Source of the DNA: an uncultured Flavobacteriales bacterium
GTDB taxonomy: Bacteria > Bacteroidota > Bacteroidia > Flavobacteriales_G > Salibacteraceae
Direction of reading: 5' to 3'
Assembly (NCBI GenBank): GCA_913062955.1
Contig: CAJXZP010000022.1
Span: 1-54,325, forward strand
Length of the DNA: 54,325 bases
A model generated the notes under the pieces. The model worked only from the letters and a program-made list of their open reading frames with translations. It did not search any database and was not told where the DNA came from. How positions within the stretch are numbered: position 1 is the first letter of the stretch; each line of letters begins with the position of its first letter. Made by a program: the position numbers and the translations under genes. Positions 25,049 to 32,870 of the stretch are shown in pieces.

Positions 25049-26147
25049 TTTTAAACAAGAGCAGATAGGGGCTGTTTTGTACGTTGATGACGAACAGAAT
25101 AACCTGAACTCTTTTAGATCAACCTTTAGAAGGGATTATCGAATTTATACGGCAAATAATGCTGTGGAAGCCTTAAAGAGTTTAAAAAGTCATTCAGACA
25201 TTAAGGTGATTATTTCGGATCAAAGAATGCCGGATGTTACCGGTGTAGAGTTTTTTGAAAAAATTAGATATATTTATCCAAATAAAGTGCGGATAATCCT
25301 TACAGGTTACTCTGATATTAAGGCGGTCATGGATGCGATAAACAAAGGTCAAGTGTATCGTTTTATTGATAAACCATGGAATAATAACTTGGTGAAACTT
25401 GCCATTCAAGATGGCATAGATTTATTTAATACTCGTCATTCCTTAGCCGATAAAAATGAGTCGTTACAAACAGCTTACAATGAGTTGGATAAATTTGTGT
25501 ACAGTGTTTCCCATGATTTAAGATCACCCCTAATGTCCATTCTCGGAATAGCTAATTTAGCGGAACTGGATTTGGAGGATAAGAAAGCTTTGGAGTACTT
25601 TTCATCCATTAAAGGAATGGTTGGTAAACTGGATGGTTATATTCATCAAATTATTGATCACTATAAAGGATCTCACAGTATGGATAATTCTGATTCCATT
25701 GATTTTAATGGGTTGATTTCAGAAATTATTGATAGTATTAAATATCATCCAAGTGCTCAAGGGGTTGATTTTAGGGTGGAGATTAATCAATTGGACGAAT
25801 TTCGATCCAATAGAATGAATATTAAAACGGTATTAAGTAATTTGATATCTAACGCTTTTAAATACCAAAGAGAAGAGGAATCAGGTAAGTTTGTAAAAGT
25901 TATAGGAGATGTTACTTCCTCCCAAGCTAAGATTACGGTTAGTGACAATGGGGTGGGAATAAAAGAAGATAAGAAAGAAGAAGTTTTTAATATGTTTTAT
26001 CGTGCCAAACAAGATAATACAGGAACAGGACTCGGTCTTTTTATAGTGAGTGAAGCTATTGAGAAACTAGGAGGAACGATAAATCTAGAATCAGAATATG
26101 GTAAAGGAACAGAAATAACTCTAAAATTACCAGGCAAAAGTGAGTGA
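25041..26147 (+). CDS. Receiver-histidine kinase hybrid (REC-HisKA-HATPase)
   Basis: The order is reversed from a usual hybrid kinase: the receiver comes first (YVDDE, phospho-acceptor Asp60 in ISDQRMP, LTGYSD, DKPW) and is followed by a short helix and a soluble kinase with His158 in YSVSHDLRSPLMS and an ATPase domain (LISNAFKYQ, DNGVGI, GTGLGLFIV). There is no membrane segment or DNA-binding domain, so it should act as a cytoplasmic relay: phosphorylated by the 7TMR kinase, then controlling its own kinase. 368 residues. Its start lies inside the 3' end of the upstream kinase gene and its end overlaps the next gene by eight bases, showing translational coupling. Confidence 0.9.
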   Translation: MIDFKQEQIGAVLYVDDEQNNLNSFRSTFRRDYRIYTANNAVEALKSLKSHSDIKVIISDQRMPDVTGVEFFEKIRYIYPNKVRIILTGYSDIKAVMDAINKGQVYRFIDKPWNNNLVKLAIQDGIDLFNTRHSLADKNESLQTAYNELDKFVYSVSHDLRSPLMSILGIANLAELDLEDKKALEYFSSIKGMVGKLDGYIHQIIDHYKGSHSMDNSDSIDFNGLISEIIDSIKYHPSAQGVDFRVEINQLDEFRSNRMNIKTVLSNLISNAFKYQREEESGKFVKVIGDVTSSQAKITVSDNGVGIKEDKKEEVFNMFYRAKQDNTGTGLGLFIVSEAIEKLGGTINLESEYGKGTEITLKLPGKSE

Positions 26148-26544
26148 AAAACTGTCCATAGTAATTGTTGACGATAATGAGATTGATTTAATGATTGGAG
26201 AGCGTTTGCTCTCCAGAGTTGATGACTCTATCGTGGTTTACACATTTTCATGTGCAGATGATGTCTTGTTATGGTTAGAAAATTCTAAAATTGAGGAATT
26301 AGCAGAGGTTACTTTGTTTCTTATTGATATTTATATGCCGGTATTTAATGGGTTTTACGTAGCCGATAAAGTGATTGAAAAATTTGAAAAATTACCCAAA
26401 CAGGCAGCGTGTTACCTATTAAGTGCGACCATTGACATATCCGATACCCGAAAAATTAATAGGAACAGTAAGGTGCAAGGGTACATAGGTAAACCCATAA
26501 CCGTTCACCTATTTAAAGATCTGATTTTGAAGCACCGTTTATAG
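26140..26544 (+). CDS. Single-domain response regulator
   Basis: This 134-residue protein is only a receiver domain: VIVDDNEID, phospho-acceptor Asp63 in LIDIYMP, LLSATID and the Lys in YIGKPI. Start is a GTG at 26140, overlapping the stop of the upstream hybrid by eight bases. It has no output domain, so it may be a phosphate sink, a phosphorelay step, or a partner for another protein. It is the last gene of the operon that starts with the ThiF enzyme. The convergent ppk2 gene begins 12 bases beyond its stop and no terminator is seen. Confidence 0.9.
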   Translation: MSEKLSIVIVDDNEIDLMIGERLLSRVDDSIVVYTFSCADDVLLWLENSKIEELAEVTLFLIDIYMPVFNGFYVADKVIEKFEKLPKQAACYLLSATIDISDTRKINRNSKVQGYIGKPITVHLFKDLILKHRL

Positions 26545-26556
26545 GTTTTTAGAACA

Positions 26557-27324
26557 CTAGGCTTCCATTACTCTTTCAATAATATAATTAATGGCGTCAA
26601 ACCGTGCGACCACTTTTTTATTGGCATTAATTATTTTCCAAGGAGCGTATTCTGTATTCGTATTGTCAAACATTTTTTGTTTGTATTGGGTATAACTATC
26701 CCATAATTCTTGTGCTTTACTGTCTACTAAACTGTATTTCCATTTTTTTAACGGATTATTTTGAAGGTTTGTAAAACGCCTCAATTGTTCATCTTTTGAA
26801 ATAGAAAAATATAGTTTTATCAAAACCGTATCATCATCCATGATCATTTTTTCAAAATCGTTGACTTCAGACATAAATTTTTCATATTCCTTTTCCGTAC
26901 AGAAACCATTAACAGGTTCAACCACTGCTCGGTTATACCAGCTTCTATCAAAAAATAATGTTTCACCATGTTTAGGCAAATGGGTGACATATCGCTGAAA
27001 ATACCATTGGTCGCGTTCTTCCTTAGTCGGTTTAGGTAATGCAACCGTTTTAAGAGACCTGGGGTTAAGAAATTGTGTGATTCTTCGAATGGCCCCACCC
27101 TTACCCGCAGAGTCTCGTCCCTCAAATATAATAATGACTCGTTTGTTATTTTCCGTTACCCAGTGTTGTAATTTCAGGAGTTTAATTTGCCATTTTAGTA
27201 AATCCCTTTCATATTTAACCCTTCGAATTGCTTTTTCCAGATCTATACTTTCCTGTGAAAGTAGCATCTTTAAACCTTCCTTTGATGAAAGTATGTCTAT
27301 GTCTTTTTGTTTTAACTCCATCAT
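26557..27324 (-). CDS. ppk2: Polyphosphate kinase 2 family protein, second of a tandem pair
   Basis: The 255-residue protein has the PPK2 Walker A motif EGRDSAGKGG (about 68-77), then the Walker B-like FFDRSWYNRAVVEP with Asp126 and Arg127, and a lid rich in Lys and Arg. PPK2 enzymes phosphorylate nucleotides from inorganic polyphosphate. The single-domain size fits class I (diphosphates to triphosphates), but class cannot be settled by eye. It follows the second ppk2 gene on the same strand with two bases between stop and start, so both are in one operon. The two proteins are clearly related throughout and arose by duplication. Confidence 0.9.
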   Translation of the reverse strand: MMELKQKDIDILSSKEGLKMLLSQESIDLEKAIRRVKYERDLLKWQIKLLKLQHWVTENNKRVIIIFEGRDSAGKGGAIRRITQFLNPRSLKTVALPKPTKEERDQWYFQRYVTHLPKHGETLFFDRSWYNRAVVEPVNGFCTEKEYEKFMSEVNDFEKMIMDDDTVLIKLYFSISKDEQLRRFTNLQNNPLKKWKYSLVDSKAQELWDSYTQYKQKMFDNTNTEYAPWKIINANKKVVARFDAINYIIERVMEA

Positions 27325-27326
27325 AA

Positions 27327-28178
27327 TTATACGTCTAAATGATTTAGGCGTTGGTAACGCATAACAATATTAGGGTCCGGATTTAAGTAGGTCTTGGCTT
27401 CTTCTTTTCCATCATAATCAAATTGGGAAAGTATAAATCGCATAGACTCTAATCGAGCTTCCTTTTTATTATTGGCTTGAATAATAGTCCAAGGCGATAC
27501 CATGGTATGGGTATGCGTAAACATTTCTTCTTTGTATTGTTTGTATTTTTCCCATAATTCTTGTCCCTTTTCATCAACAGGAGAAATTTTCCAAAGCTTT
27601 AATGGATCGGTTTTTCTACTTGTAAACCTGGTCATCTGAACTTCTTTATCAATGGAAAACCAGAATTTAATTATTTCCACACCATCTTCCATCAACATAT
27701 GTTCAAATTCTGGAACCTGTTTTAAAAATGTTTTGTACTGCTTTTCACTACAGAAACCCATTACGGGTTCTACCACTGCTCGATTATACCAACTTCTATC
27801 AAAAAAAACCATTTCCCCCGGCTGAGGTAGTTCTTTTACATATCTTCTAAAGTACCACTGACCTGTTTCTATTTCGGTAGGTTTATTTAAAGCAACCACA
27901 CGCATGGATCGTGGATTTAAATGTTCCACAAATCGTCTTATCGTTCCCCCTTTTCCAGCTGCATCTTGCCCTTCAAAGATGATCATAACTTTTTTTCGCT
28001 TTTTCCCAATCCAGTTCTGGAGCTTTACAAGTTCCATTTGTAAAAATCGAAGGTCTTGTTCGTACGCTAATTTAGCTTCAATTTTTTGCGTTGAAATGTG
28101 CTTTTGAGATAATAACTCTAGTAAATCTGCTTTCGTTTTCAGATTAAGGAATTCCTCCTGAGTAATCTTCTTCTCCAT
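27327..28178 (-). CDS. ppk2: Polyphosphate kinase 2 family protein, first of a tandem pair
   Basis: At 283 residues this is slightly longer than its neighbour, mainly through an extra C-terminal segment. The Walker A is EGQDAAGKGG (about 69-78) and the second motif is the same FFDRSWYNRAVVEP. It therefore uses polyphosphate to phosphorylate a nucleotide. As the first gene of the pair it carries the promoter region, in the 112-base gap shared with the divergent Reeler-domain gene. Two copies suggest different nucleotide or direction preference, but nothing in the motifs separates them. Confidence 0.9.
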   Translation of the reverse strand: MEKKITQEEFLNLKTKADLLELLSQKHISTQKIEAKLAYEQDLRFLQMELVKLQNWIGKKRKKVMIIFEGQDAAGKGGTIRRFVEHLNPRSMRVVALNKPTEIETGQWYFRRYVKELPQPGEMVFFDRSWYNRAVVEPVMGFCSEKQYKTFLKQVPEFEHMLMEDGVEIIKFWFSIDKEVQMTRFTSRKTDPLKLWKISPVDEKGQELWEKYKQYKEEMFTHTHTMVSPWTIIQANNKKEARLESMRFILSQFDYDGKEEAKTYLNPDPNIVMRYQRLNHLDV

Positions 28179-28290
28179 AGTAATTGTGCTTGGTCCAAAT
28201 TTATATAATCTGATTTGATGCCTTGTGGTGTTTTTTGTTTTTTATGATCTAATAATTTCACTATTTTGCAATGCAATTAAATAATTGAAA

Positions 28291-29100
28291 ATGAATACAA
28301 AGTATATTTTTTCCCCACTAGTTTTAGGGTTTGGCGCTTTATTGTGGATTAACGCATCTGGTGGAGTTGCACATATTCAAAAAAAGGATAGAACCGGTAG
28401 CCCAGTTAGTGATGTGGCTTGTACACAATGCCATGTTTCTACGGGTAACTTCTCTTCCGTTGGTTCTTTACAATTATTGTCGTCCTCTGGGACGGTGGTA
28501 ACGCATTACCTTCCTGGGGAAACGTATCAGTTTAAAGTGAAAATGCAGAGTGCTCGTAATGTAGGACATGGATTTCAGGTTACTGGTTTATTGGCGGATA
28601 ATAGTAGTGCTGGTACCTGTTTAAAGATATCTTCAAATGTTCAAATTACCCCGTTAAATGGACGGTGGTATTTTGAATCTGATGGATTATTAAGTGGAGG
28701 AGAGTATGTAATGAACTGGACAGCTCCTAGTGCAGGAAGTGGTTCTGTTACCTTTTATGGTAATGGACTGTCTACTAACGGTAATAATACGACTACAGGG
28801 GAAGAATTTGTTGCTTTTCCTAGTCTTACTATCGATGAAGACATCACAAGTGGAATTTCAAGAGTTCAAGATTTACGTATTAAAGTATATCCTAATCCAA
28901 CAGAAAGAATTTTGTTTTTAGAATCAGATATTACCTTAAAAGAGGTTAACATATTTGACTTGAAAGGGGGGCTGATTAAATCTCTATCAGTAAATGGACT
29001 GCAAATCTCTGTAGATGTGAGTGACTTCCCCAAAGGAATTTACTTTGTTCATGCCTCCACAGAAGGAAAGGTTATCAAATCTTCTTTTGTGAAAAAGTAG
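28291..29100 (+). CDS. Secreted Reeler-like (choice-of-anchor V) protein with CxxCH motif and T9SS sorting domain
   Basis: The ATG at 28291 gives 269 residues. A hydrophobic N-terminal segment is followed by CTQCH at residues 44-48, then a beta-rich Reeler/choice-of-anchor V-type domain (YLPGETYQFKVKM, GHGFQVTGLL, SGSVTFYGNGL). A type A sorting domain of the type IX secretion system ends the protein (KVYPNPTERILFLE ... PKGIYFVHASTEG). The product should be exported and either released or attached to the cell surface. The CxxCH motif could bind a c-type heme, but there are no other heme-ligand clues and no cytochrome domain, so a structural or disulphide role is equally possible. Confidence 0.8.
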   Translation: MNTKYIFSPLVLGFGALLWINASGGVAHIQKKDRTGSPVSDVACTQCHVSTGNFSSVGSLQLLSSSGTVVTHYLPGETYQFKVKMQSARNVGHGFQVTGLLADNSSAGTCLKISSNVQITPLNGRWYFESDGLLSGGEYVMNWTAPSAGSGSVTFYGNGLSTNGNNTTTGEEFVAFPSLTIDEDITSGISRVQDLRIKVYPNPTERILFLESDITLKEVNIFDLKGGLIKSLSVNGLQISVDVSDFPKGIYFVHASTEGKVIKSSFVKK

Positions 29101-29116
29101 ACTTGTTTAGTAATAT

Positions 29117-29160
29117 TGGATACAAAAAAGGGGCGCAATTGCGCCCCTTTTTTGTATCCA
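29117..29160. terminator. Bidirectional terminator, 44-bp perfect palindrome
   Basis: TGGATACAAAAAAGGGGCGC and its exact complement form arms of 22 bases meeting at AATT. The GC-rich core followed by T6 on either strand suits termination of both convergent T9SS cargo genes, which end at 29100 and 29170. Confidence 0.9.
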
Positions 29161-29169
29161 TAATATGGA

Positions 29170-29913
29170 TTACTGTATAAATACTTTTTGTGCTTGCTTA
29201 GTTCCATTTCCTGATTGTACTGAAACTATATAAACACCAGCAGTTAAATTTGAGATATCAAAAGTCTCTTGAAAATCCTGACCTCCATGAAAAGAAGTAA
29301 TAGACTTAACAACTTGACCTGTAATATTTATTAATTTTATCTCGGTTACTGAGCTTGTATTCTTAACAAAAACGGTCATTTCATTCCCGATGGTTTTTAC
29401 TTGGGAAATTTCAGAATTGGTTAATTCTGAAACACTAACTGGCCATGAAAAAGTGAAATTTTCACATCCTTCCATGTTTACATCCGAGTTTAACATGGTA
29501 AATGCAGGAGCGGAAACAACACTAATTCGATTTAATTCAACACACACATCATATTGACCAGGATCTCCAACAGGTGCCCATAAGGTGGTTAAAGTAATGT
29601 CAATAGTTCCACCTGGAGCCAAATCACCAAGTACTTGGGTGACAAACTCTTTACTTCCGCCTCCTAACGGCTTCTCAATTTGTACTCCATCTACAGATAC
29701 ATAGAATAAAAGAGAGGTAAAACTGGAGGGGTAGGTAAAAGCAGTATCATTATTTGTTAAGCTTACTTTTATTTCCGTAGTTCCATTCGCTGGATCCTGA
29801 ATGATTACTGGGTTTGCAGGAAGTAAAATGGCATCTACAGAGATCCGGCCTTGTTGCGCAAAAGAGATGGCGCTTATCCCCATAGTAAAAGCGAAAAGTA
29901 ATAGTTTTTTCAT
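29170..29913 (-). CDS. Secreted protein with T9SS type A sorting domain
   Basis: The 247 residues start with a signal peptide (MKKLLLFAFTMGISAISFAQ). The middle part is a beta-sandwich-like region of about 140 residues that I do not recognise (PANPVIIQDPANGTTEIKVS, a conserved-looking GDPGQYDVCVEL). The final 75 residues, with IKLINITGQVVKS, DISNLTAGVYIVSV and a Lys-rich end, are a type A sorting domain for the type IX secretion system. Cysteines in DVCVEL and EGCENF could form a disulphide. It is transcribed alone, converging on the Reeler gene. No function can be assigned beyond secretion. Confidence 0.8.
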   Translation of the reverse strand: MKKLLLFAFTMGISAISFAQQGRISVDAILLPANPVIIQDPANGTTEIKVSLTNNDTAFTYPSSFTSLLFYVSVDGVQIEKPLGGGSKEFVTQVLGDLAPGGTIDITLTTLWAPVGDPGQYDVCVELNRISVVSAPAFTMLNSDVNMEGCENFTFSWPVSVSELTNSEISQVKTIGNEMTVFVKNTSSVTEIKLINITGQVVKSITSFHGGQDFQETFDISNLTAGVYIVSVQSGNGTKQAQKVFIQ

Positions 29914-30053
29914 CGTATTTTATAATTAAGTTTTAGATAATTTAATGGGTTCTAAAGTAAAGAAAAGAAACGAGAGTTAAAATTTTATTTTTGTTTAAAT
30001 GATTTACTTTTTCCACGTAAATGAAACCTAACAAAATTGAAGTTGGATTCTGG

Positions 30054-30896
30054 TTAAGCTCCAATTGCTTGGTTCAGTTGGTTAATTATTTTTTCTGATA
30101 TTTTATGGAAATATCTCTTTTTTTCATAACCAAGAACCCATACAACACCATTGATGGCGTTCGAGTAGAATACCTCTTCAGCTTGTTCAAAGGCATTTAC
30201 GCCCACAGGAGTTTCCATTACCTCTAGGCCCAAACTTGGAGCTAGAGCCAAAATGTTTTGACGCATTGTACCCGGTAAACATCCTTCCGATAGGGGGGGA
30301 GTAATTAGGCGGTTATGAATAACTAAGAAAATATTGGAGGATACGGTTTCACAAACTAAACCTTTAGAATTTAGAATGACCATTTCGTCAACTCCTTTGG
30401 CTTTTTTAGCCATTCCTGCTTTTACAAACAATAGGGCATTGGCCGATTTTAAAGAATTGAAAGCACTTATTGGTTTAAATATTTCATCATAAATAGCGAT
30501 GGTTTTACCCTCCTTATTTAATTCATATTTATTTCCCGAAAGATCTGATTCCAAAAGAAGGGAGATTTCGTTGGTTTGTGGAGTGTATAGTCCTCCTTCA
30601 TTCCTGAATATTGTAAGTCGAACCCGAGCGCCTTCCTTATGTCGATTTCTTAATAGTAACCGGATAATCTCTTCATTGATCACTGTTTTCAATAATTGAT
30701 CATTCCATTCGTAACCCAACAGTTCCATACCTCCATATAAACGTTGTAAATGGGACTCCAAAAAAAGAGGCATTCCATGGACACATTTGATGGTTTCAAA
30801 TAATGCATCACCATATCTAAAACCTCTGTTGGCCACGGTAAACACAGGCGTATCAGAAGGTATTAATTTTCCGTTTAAACTTACGTATCCGCTCAT
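30054..30896 (-). CDS. Class IV (fold-type IV) PLP-dependent aminotransferase or lyase
   Basis: The 280-residue protein has the hallmarks of fold-type IV PLP enzymes: RGFRYGDALFETI near the N-terminus, the PLP lysine Lys150 in FNSLKSANAL, and ETVSSNIF and GCLPGTMRQ in the C-terminal half. Members are branched-chain aminotransferase, D-amino-acid aminotransferase and 4-amino-4-deoxychorismate lyase (PabC). Its length, the ETVSSNIF and GCLPGTMR signatures, and the position downstream of chorismate-using menF would fit PabC, but I cannot separate the alternatives. It overlaps the HAD gene by four bases (ATGA), so it is the last gene of the rhomboid-HAD-aminotransferase operon. Confidence 0.8.
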   Translation of the reverse strand: MSGYVSLNGKLIPSDTPVFTVANRGFRYGDALFETIKCVHGMPLFLESHLQRLYGGMELLGYEWNDQLLKTVINEEIIRLLLRNRHKEGARVRLTIFRNEGGLYTPQTNEISLLLESDLSGNKYELNKEGKTIAIYDEIFKPISAFNSLKSANALLFVKAGMAKKAKGVDEMVILNSKGLVCETVSSNIFLVIHNRLITPPLSEGCLPGTMRQNILALAPSLGLEVMETPVGVNAFEQAEEVFYSNAINGVVWVLGYEKKRYFHKISEKIINQLNQAIGA

Positions 30897-31384
30897 GATA
30901 AATGCGTTCTTAAAAATTCTAAGTTGGAGTTTGGTTTAATTAAAAATCCTTTAACCGAAACAGCTTCACTGGCTTCAATATCTCTTAGGGAATCACCTAC
31001 CATATAACTAATATGAGGGTCGACTTTATGAATTGCCATGGCTTTTTCAAGCATTAGGGAACCCGGTTTTCTATCCAAGGACTTTGAATAATCTTGATGA
31101 TGTGGAGAATAAAAGACATCGGTTAATATAATTCCTTCTTTATGTAGTTCTTCCTTTAAATAGGAATGACAATTTTCCACGTCCTGATGAGAATACAATC
31201 CTTTCGCAATTCCTCCTTGATTGGTAATTATTATCAATAAATAGCCTAGTTTTTGAGCTAGTTTAAGGGTTGGGATTACGGTTGGGAGAATCTCAAAATC
31301 TTCCACAAGAAAGGTATATTCTCCCCGTTCCCGATTAATAACACCATCCCGATCTAAAAACAAGGCTTTATTGGAATTTATCAT
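30893..31384 (-). CDS. HAD-IIIA phosphatase, GmhB/HisB-N-like
   Basis: 163 residues with DRDGVIN (nucleophile Asp11 and acid/base Asp13), ITNQGGIAKGLY, RKPGSLMLEKA and VGDSLRDIEA: the four HAD motifs in the order found in GmhB and the HisB phosphatase domain. GmhB removes the C7 phosphate from heptose 1,7-bisphosphate in lipopolysaccharide core synthesis. The zinc-binding cysteines of GmhB, expected around SPHH and before RKP, are absent (FYSPHHQDYSKSLDRKPG). The substrate may therefore differ. The gene overlaps both neighbours by four bases, a translationally coupled arrangement. Confidence 0.85.
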   Translation of the reverse strand: MINSNKALFLDRDGVINRERGEYTFLVEDFEILPTVIPTLKLAQKLGYLLIIITNQGGIAKGLYSHQDVENCHSYLKEELHKEGIILTDVFYSPHHQDYSKSLDRKPGSLMLEKAMAIHKVDPHISYMVGDSLRDIEASEAVSVKGFLIKPNSNLEFLRTHLS

Positions 31385-32001
31385 AAACCTATGGCCATTA
31401 GAATTTTACTAAAGAATCCCATAAGGAAACTTGGTTTGAAAATGATGGTTGCTAATAAACCAAAAACAGCTCCATAATAATGGGCGTCATGTCCAATACC
31501 ATCATTTACGTTTTGATTAGCTAAGCGTTTTTCATACCATACGTAAAGAACACCAAATAGAATTGCTGGAATGGGTACAATCCCCATAAAGTAAAGGGAA
31601 CGAGTTGGGAACATTAAAATGTACGAAAACAAAATTGCAGCTACTGCTCCTGATGCACCAATAGAGGTGTAGTAGGGGTTATCCCCATGTTTTTGTAAGG
31701 AAGGTATAGACGAAAAGATTATTCCACCAAAGTAAAGTACGAGGTAAAATACGCTTCCTAAAATGCCAAATTCCTGGTTGAAAACGGATTCTACAAATGC
31801 ACCAAATTGCCATAACACAAACATGTTAATTAGAAGGTGAGACCACCCTCCATGTAAAAAGGCATGTGTAATTACCCTATAATATTGTTTTTTATGCTTG
31901 ATCAAATACGGATCAAAAAGGTATTTATTAAATAAATCCCGATTGCTAAAAGCCATGTACGAGAAAATACCTGTTACTGCAATGATGATGTATGTAATCA
32001 T
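31381..32001 (-). CDS. Rhomboid family intramembrane serine protease
   Basis: Six predicted membrane segments, with the catalytic Ser117 in IGASGAV and the His174 partner in HDAHYYGAVFG. HGGWSHLLINM is the conserved His/Asn-containing segment that lines the oxyanion site. 206 residues, so the minimal six-helix rhomboid core without an extra soluble domain. Rhomboids cut membrane proteins within or next to the bilayer; the target here is unknown. It is the first gene of a coupled trio with the HAD phosphatase and aminotransferase and lies 30 bases after menB on the same strand. Confidence 0.92.
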   Translation of the reverse strand: MITYIIIAVTGIFSYMAFSNRDLFNKYLFDPYLIKHKKQYYRVITHAFLHGGWSHLLINMFVLWQFGAFVESVFNQEFGILGSVFYLVLYFGGIIFSSIPSLQKHGDNPYYTSIGASGAVAAILFSYILMFPTRSLYFMGIVPIPAILFGVLYVWYEKRLANQNVNDGIGHDAHYYGAVFGLLATIIFKPSFLMGFFSKILMAIGL

Positions 32002-32031
32002 AAATAAGTGTTTAATGATGTATTAAATGGA

Positions 32032-32853
32032 TCAAGGGAATTTAGGATATTTCTGAAAATCGGGATCTCTTTTTTCCAAAAATGCATGTTTCCCTTCTTG
32101 AGCCTCCTCCATAAGGTAATACATCATGGTAGCATCGCCAGCAAATTCCATTAAACCATGTTGTCCATCTAATTCGGCATTTAACGCACGCTTTAACATA
32201 CGTAAGGCCATTGGACTTCTTTTCAATATGGTTTTGCACCATTCTACGGTGGTGTTTTCTAATTCAGACAATGGAACTACTTTATTTACCATTCCCATGG
32301 TTTCCGCTTCTTTTGCCGTGTATTGTTCACATAAGAACCAGATTTCACGTGCTTTCTTCTGTCCTACATGACGTGCCAAATAACTAGATCCAAATCCGCC
32401 ATCAAAACTTCCTACTTTCGGACCGGTTTGCCCGAAAAGAGCATTTTCGGAAGCTATCGTTAAATCACATACCACATGAAGTACATGTCCTCCACCAATA
32501 GCATAGCCATTTACCATGGCAATTACGGGTTTTGGAAGTGACCGTAATGCTTTGTGTAAATCCAATACGTTCAGTCTGGGAACACCATCTTCACCTACAT
32601 AACCACCCACACCTTTTACGTTTTGGTCTCCGCCCGAGCAAAATGCTTTATCTCCAATTCCGGTAAGAACCAAAACTCCTATGCTTTGATCTTCACGGGC
32701 AATAGCAACCGCATCCAACATATCTATATTGGTTTGGGGTCTAAAAGCATTGTAAACCTCTGGACGATTGATGGTTATTTTTGCAATACCTTCAAAAAAA
32801 TCAAAGTAAATGTCTTCGTATTCTTTGATGGTAGTCCATTTTCTTTCTGACAT
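32032..32853 (-). CDS. menB: 1,4-dihydroxy-2-naphthoyl-CoA synthase MenB
   Basis: The crotonase-fold signatures FCSGGDQN and [16 protein letters not shown], with the MenB-specific [20 protein letters not shown], are complete over 273 residues. The [10 protein letters not shown] segment carries the Asp and bicarbonate-binding Gly-type loop of type I MenB. The enzyme cyclises o-succinylbenzoyl-CoA in menaquinone synthesis, so menaquinone is the respiratory quinone of this organism, consistent with a cbb3 oxidase at the other end of the window. It is downstream of menD by 17 bases. Confidence 0.97.
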   Translation of the reverse strand: MSERKWTTIKEYEDIYFDFFEGIAKITINRPEVYNAFRPQTNIDMLDAVAIAREDQSIGVLVLTGIGDKAFCSGGDQNVKGVGGYVGEDGVPRLNVLDLHKALRSLPKPVIAMVNGYAIGGGHVLHVVCDLTIASENALFGQTGPKVGSFDGGFGSSYLARHVGQKKAREIWFLCEQYTAKEAETMGMVNKVVPLSELENTTVEWCKTILKRSPMALRMLKRALNAELDGQHGLMEFAGDATMMYYLMEEAQEGKHAFLEKRDPDFQKYPKFP

Positions 32854-32870
32854 AATGTATTGTTTATGTG

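Noticed and set aside
28281-28310. A start at TTG 28285 for the Reeler-like gene
   Set aside because: The ATG at 28291 begins a cleaner export signal and is two codons away.
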